DNA of 8,915 nucleotides from Eubacteriales bacterium. GTDB taxonomy: Bacteria; Bacillota_A; Clostridia; Christensenellales; Aristaeellaceae. The stretch's first letter is position 1. Every line of letters starts with the position of its first letter. The stretch covers positions 1-8,915 of the forward strand of contig JARKQO010000484.1 in the NCBI GenBank assembly GCA_029974855.1, written 5' to 3'. A model generated the notes under the pieces. That model was given only the letters and a program-made list of their open reading frames with translations. It had not been told where the DNA came from and searched no databases. Of this stretch, positions 6,872 through 8,915 are shown piece after piece. The position numbers and the translations under genes were made by a program.

Positions 6872-6901
6872 TATCTTTTCCAAATTTTTTTCTTTTTTGC
6901 T

Positions 6902-6922
6902 GGCAGGGGATGATTCCCTGCC
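6902..6922. other. 7-bp stem-loop between the divergent promoters
   Basis: GGCAGGG (6902-6908) pairs with CCCTGCC (6916-6922) around a 7-base loop. It does not end in a T-run in either direction: on the plus strand the T-run comes before the stem and GAAAAA after it. It is therefore not an intrinsic terminator. It could be a protein-binding site, but nothing else supports that. Confidence 0.35.
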
Positions 6923-6945
6923 GAAAAATGCAAACGGAGGTCGCA

Positions 6946-6967
6946 TGAATGTAACCGATAACATTTC
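6946..6967. promoter_or_regulatory. LacI-family operator O2, imperfect copy next to the regulator promoter
   Basis: AATGTAACCGATAACATTTC (6948-6967) repeats the O1 pattern. The right half GATAACATTTC is identical to O1, while the left half differs within the core at two positions (ATGTAACC against ATGTTATC). It ends two bases before the proposed -35 of the regulator gene. Its centre is 182 bp from the O1 centre, so one repressor tetramer, or two dimers, could bridge the sites. This suggests weaker binding and autoregulation. Confidence 0.7.
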
Positions 6968-6969
6968 TC

Positions 6970-6998
6970 TTGCGGTTTCGGGTCCTTTGCCTTATAAT
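6970..6998 (+). promoter_or_regulatory. Promoter of the LacI-family regulator gene
   Basis: A perfect -10 TATAAT (6993-6998) is preceded, with 17-base spacing, by TTGCGG (6970-6975), which keeps only the TTG of the -35 consensus. The predicted start of transcription is near 7005, giving a leader of about 40 bases before the GTG start. The weak -35 next to operator O2 fits low, self-adjusted expression of a regulator. Confidence 0.6.
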
Positions 6999-7043
6999 CA
7001 GGAGTACCCTTTTTCCCCATTTTTCCCGGCAGGAGGTGCCCCC

Positions 7044-8093
7044 GTGGAGAAAAAAGCCACCATCTACGATATCGCCAAGGAAGCGGGGGTTTCCACAGCC
7101 ACCGTGACCCGGGTGATGGCGGGCCACCCCAGCGTGCGGGCCTCCACCCGCCAGCGGGTGCAGCAGGTGATCGACCTGCACGGCTATGCCCCCAGCACCG
7201 TGGCCCGGGACCTGGAAAACGGCCGCAACAAGACCTTTGGCATCATTCTGCCGGAGATCACCAACCCCTACTTCGCCCAAATCTTCGCCGGAGCCGACGA
7301 CGAGGCCCACAGAAACGGCTACGCCCTCTGGCTCCACCAGCTGCCCAGCAACGAGGCCATTGAAAGCGAAGTGGTGAACGAGCTGATCCAAAAGCGGCTG
7401 GAGGGGGCCTTCTTCGTGGGGGGCATCTGGGAGGCGGGCCGCAAGGGCCTCACCGAGGCCCTGCGCAGGCTGCGGCAGTACATGCCCATCGTGGCCCTGT
7501 GCCCGCCCCAAACCAATTTGGACTGCATCTGCCTGTACAACGATTTGGCCAGCTGCACCCGCCACGCGGTGCGCCATTTGCACGTGCTGGGCCACCGGCG
7601 CATCGCCTTCATCGGCGGGTCCCTCCAGGTGGGGGGCTCCGGGGCCAGGGGCCAGGGCTTTCTGGCGGAGCTGCGGGACTTGGGCCTGCCCGACGACCCC
7701 GCCTACCACCACGAGGGCGGCTTTGACGCCGAAAGCGGCGAGCGGGCCGTGTCCAGGCTGCTGTCCGGGCTGCCCAGGTCCAAGTGGCCCACGGCTTTGG
7801 TGGCCTTCAACGACCTGGTGGCCTTGGGCTCCATGCGCCAGCTGAAGCAGATGGGGCTGCGCCTGCCCGAGGACATGGCCGTCATCGGCTGCGACAACTC
7901 CTTCTTCTGCCCCTACACCGATCCCCCCCTCACCTCCATGGACCTTCACGCCGAGGACCACGCCCGCAGCGCCATCCGGGAGCTGCTGGTGGCCAAGGAG
8001 ACGGACCCCCAGCCCTTTAACATCGTCCGGGACGCCACGCTGGTGGTGCGGGAGAGCTGCGGGGCCAAGCTGGGGTACCGGAAGATGGGGTGA
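7044..8093 (+). CDS. LacI-family transcriptional regulator
   Basis: A 349-residue DNA-binding regulator. Residues 1-50 hold the LacI helix-turn-helix (KKATIYDIAKEAGVSTATVTRVM) and the hinge segment YAPSTVARDLENGRN follows at about 48-62, with the leucine that normally inserts into the centre of the operator. From about residue 64 (FGIILPEITNPYFAQIFAGA) the protein is a periplasmic-binding-like sugar sensor, with HLHVLGHRRIAFIGG, TALVAFNDLVALGSMRQL and AVIGCDNSFFCPYTDPPLTSM as family landmarks. The start is GTG at 7044, supported by AGGAGG (7031-7036) 7 bases upstream; the open frame runs upstream to 6834, but across the promoter and O2. It is divergent from the uptake operon and probably represses it until a sugar from the imported substrate binds. 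The 39-base gap to the next gene, without a terminator, suggests co-transcription with the radical SAM gene. Confidence 0.95.
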   Translation: MEKKATIYDIAKEAGVSTATVTRVMAGHPSVRASTRQRVQQVIDLHGYAPSTVARDLENGRNKTFGIILPEITNPYFAQIFAGADDEAHRNGYALWLHQLPSNEAIESEVVNELIQKRLEGAFFVGGIWEAGRKGLTEALRRLRQYMPIVALCPPQTNLDCICLYNDLASCTRHAVRHLHVLGHRRIAFIGGSLQVGGSGARGQGFLAELRDLGLPDDPAYHHEGGFDAESGERAVSRLLSGLPRSKWPTALVAFNDLVALGSMRQLKQMGLRLPEDMAVIGCDNSFFCPYTDPPLTSMDLHAEDHARSAIRELLVAKETDPQPFNIVRDATLVVRESCGAKLGYRKMG

Positions 8094-8110
8094 GCCCCCA
8101 GCCCCCAAAA

Positions 8111-8138
8111 GTACATTCCGAAAGGAATCCCTATGTAC
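8111..8138 (+). other. Inverted repeat overlapping the radical SAM start codon
   Basis: GTACAT (8111-8116) is complementary to ATGTAC (8133-8138), which contains the start codon. Inside it TCC-GAAA-GGA (8117-8126), or the longer ATTCC-GAAA-GGAAT (8115-8128), forms a small stem closed by a GNRA-type tetraloop and includes the AAAGGA ribosome binding site. If it folds in the mRNA, both start codon and binding site would be partly hidden. The outer and longer inner stems cannot form fully together. Confidence 0.4.
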
Positions 8139-8915
8139 ATTGCCAAAAAGGACGCCCTTACCTGGTTTGAATTCTTCGCCGCTCTGCCCCCGGGCCAGGA
8201 GCTGATGACCTTCCAGCAGGAGATCGCCTACGCCGTGTTCGCCCAGATCGAGGCAGCTGTGCGGCAGCGCCGGGCGGAGCTCCGGGGGTCGATCCCCGGC
8301 CTGAAAACCCTGGACCACCGCACCTGGTTCGTGGGGGACGAAAGCCGCTTCCCCCAGGGCTGCCGCTCCTGCCTGCTGGGCACGGGGCTCAGCGCCATCC
8401 GCAAAACCAACAAGTGCAACCTCCAGTGCCCCTTCTGCTACGACTACGGCGAGCTGGAGCGGATTCCCCCCATCGGGGCCGGCATGTGGGAGATCGGCGG
8501 CACCCGGTTCTACCAGGAGGATTTGGAGCTGCTGCTTTCCATCCAGCCCAAGCCCACCGGGGTTTCCTACGTGTACCTGGAGCCCTTTTTGGAGATTGAC
8601 CTCTACTACCCCGTGATCGCCGCCTTCCGCCGCCACGGGGTGCACCAGCACCTCTACACCAACGGCACCTTGGCTACCCCGGAAAACCTCAAGGCTCTGG
8701 GGGACGCGGGCCTGGACGAGCTCCGCTTCAACCTGGGGGCCACAAACTGCGCCGATTCCGTGATCCGGGCCATCCGCGCCGCCAAGGACCACATCCCCCG
8801 GGTGGGGGTGGAAACCCCCATGACCCCCGCCTTCTACAACGCTTTCCAGCAGAAGAAGCAGGCCATTCTGGATACCGGCCTGGACTTTCTCAACTGCGCG
8901 GAGCTCCACCTGAAC
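8133..8915 (+). CDS. Radical SAM protein of unknown function (3' end cut off by window edge)
   Basis: The first 261 codons are visible. KCNLQCPFCYDYG (94-106) is the CxxxCxxC motif (C95, C99, C102) that holds the 4Fe-4S cluster cleaving S-adenosylmethionine. Other radical SAM landmarks are YLEPFLEID (148-156, in the place of the GGEPLL motif), LYTNGTL (174-180) and ELRFNLGAT (196-204). About 15 residues before the cluster is GCRSC (76-80), an extra CxxC that could bind another metal or cluster. The layout (GCxxC, cluster, then DFLNCAELHLN near the visible end) reminds me of uncharacterised COG2108-type radical SAM proteins, but I cannot confirm that. ATG at 8133 is chosen because AAAGGA (8121-8126) lies 6 bases upstream. 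It probably shares the regulator transcript. Whether it takes part in the sugar pathway is unknown; it could equally modify RNA, a peptide or a cofactor. Confidence 0.85.
   Translation, partial: MYIAKKDALTWFEFFAALPPGQELMTFQQEIAYAVFAQIEAAVRQRRAELRGSIPGLKTLDHRTWFVGDESRFPQGCRSCLLGTGLSAIRKTNKCNLQCPFCYDYGELERIPPIGAGMWEIGGTRFYQEDLELLLSIQPKPTGVSYVYLEPFLEIDLYYPVIAAFRRHGVHQHLYTNGTLATPENLKALGDAGLDELRFNLGATNCADSVIRAIRAAKDHIPRVGVETPMTPAFYNAFQQKKQAILDTGLDFLNCAELHLN

Noticed and set aside
6902..6922. Stem-loop considered as an intrinsic terminator
   Set aside because: Neither strand has a T-run after the stem, and no gene ends nearby to be terminated.
6852..8909. 685-codon open frame on the minus strand opposite the regulator and radical SAM genes
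   Set aside because: It crosses two well-supported genes and the promoter region, and its translation is low-complexity Gly/Val/His-rich. It is a composition artefact.

Overview
The window looks like part of a GC-rich, gut-type Clostridia (Bacillota) chromosome. The grounds are strong AGGAGG-type ribosome binding sites, sigma-A-like promoters, MsmE/F/G-like sugar uptake genes with a LacI-family regulator, and tight gene packing. The substrate-binding protein has a signal peptide without a lipobox cysteine, a pattern I associate with some Christensenellales-like lineages. That placement is a guess from memory. I see no rRNA, tRNA, CRISPR array, insertion sequence or integrase.

Layout. A divergent regulatory region (6729-7043) splits the window. 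To its left, on the minus strand, is a five-gene catabolic operon in this order: sugar-binding protein (5478-6728), permease 1 (4443-5390), permease 2 (3563-4426), a heparinase II/III-like enzyme (1683-3557), and a DUF2264 enzyme that runs off the left edge (1-1678). The last two gene junctions are 5 and 4 bases, with ribosome binding sites inside the preceding gene, so translational coupling is likely. To the right, on the plus strand, are a LacI-family regulator (7044-8093) and, 39 bases later, the start of a radical SAM protein (8133 to the right edge).

How it works together (inference). An oligosaccharide, probably containing uronic acid, is captured by the binding protein and imported by the two permeases. 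No ATPase is encoded here, so a shared MsmX/UgpC-type ATPase elsewhere would be needed. The two enzymes have no signal peptide and should cut the sugar in the cytoplasm. The LacI regulator probably binds a 22-bp perfect palindrome in the operon leader and a second, imperfect copy just upstream of its own promoter.

Most notable signals: the two-operator arrangement with a third half-site at the operon's first start codon, which allows alternative RNA pairing; a tandem repeat inserted in the heparinase gene whose two copies differ by a compensatory base-pair change in a small hairpin; a similar G-rich low-complexity insert in the neighbouring DUF2264 gene; a histidine cluster in DUF2264; and a radical SAM gene with an extra CxxC beside a sugar regulator.
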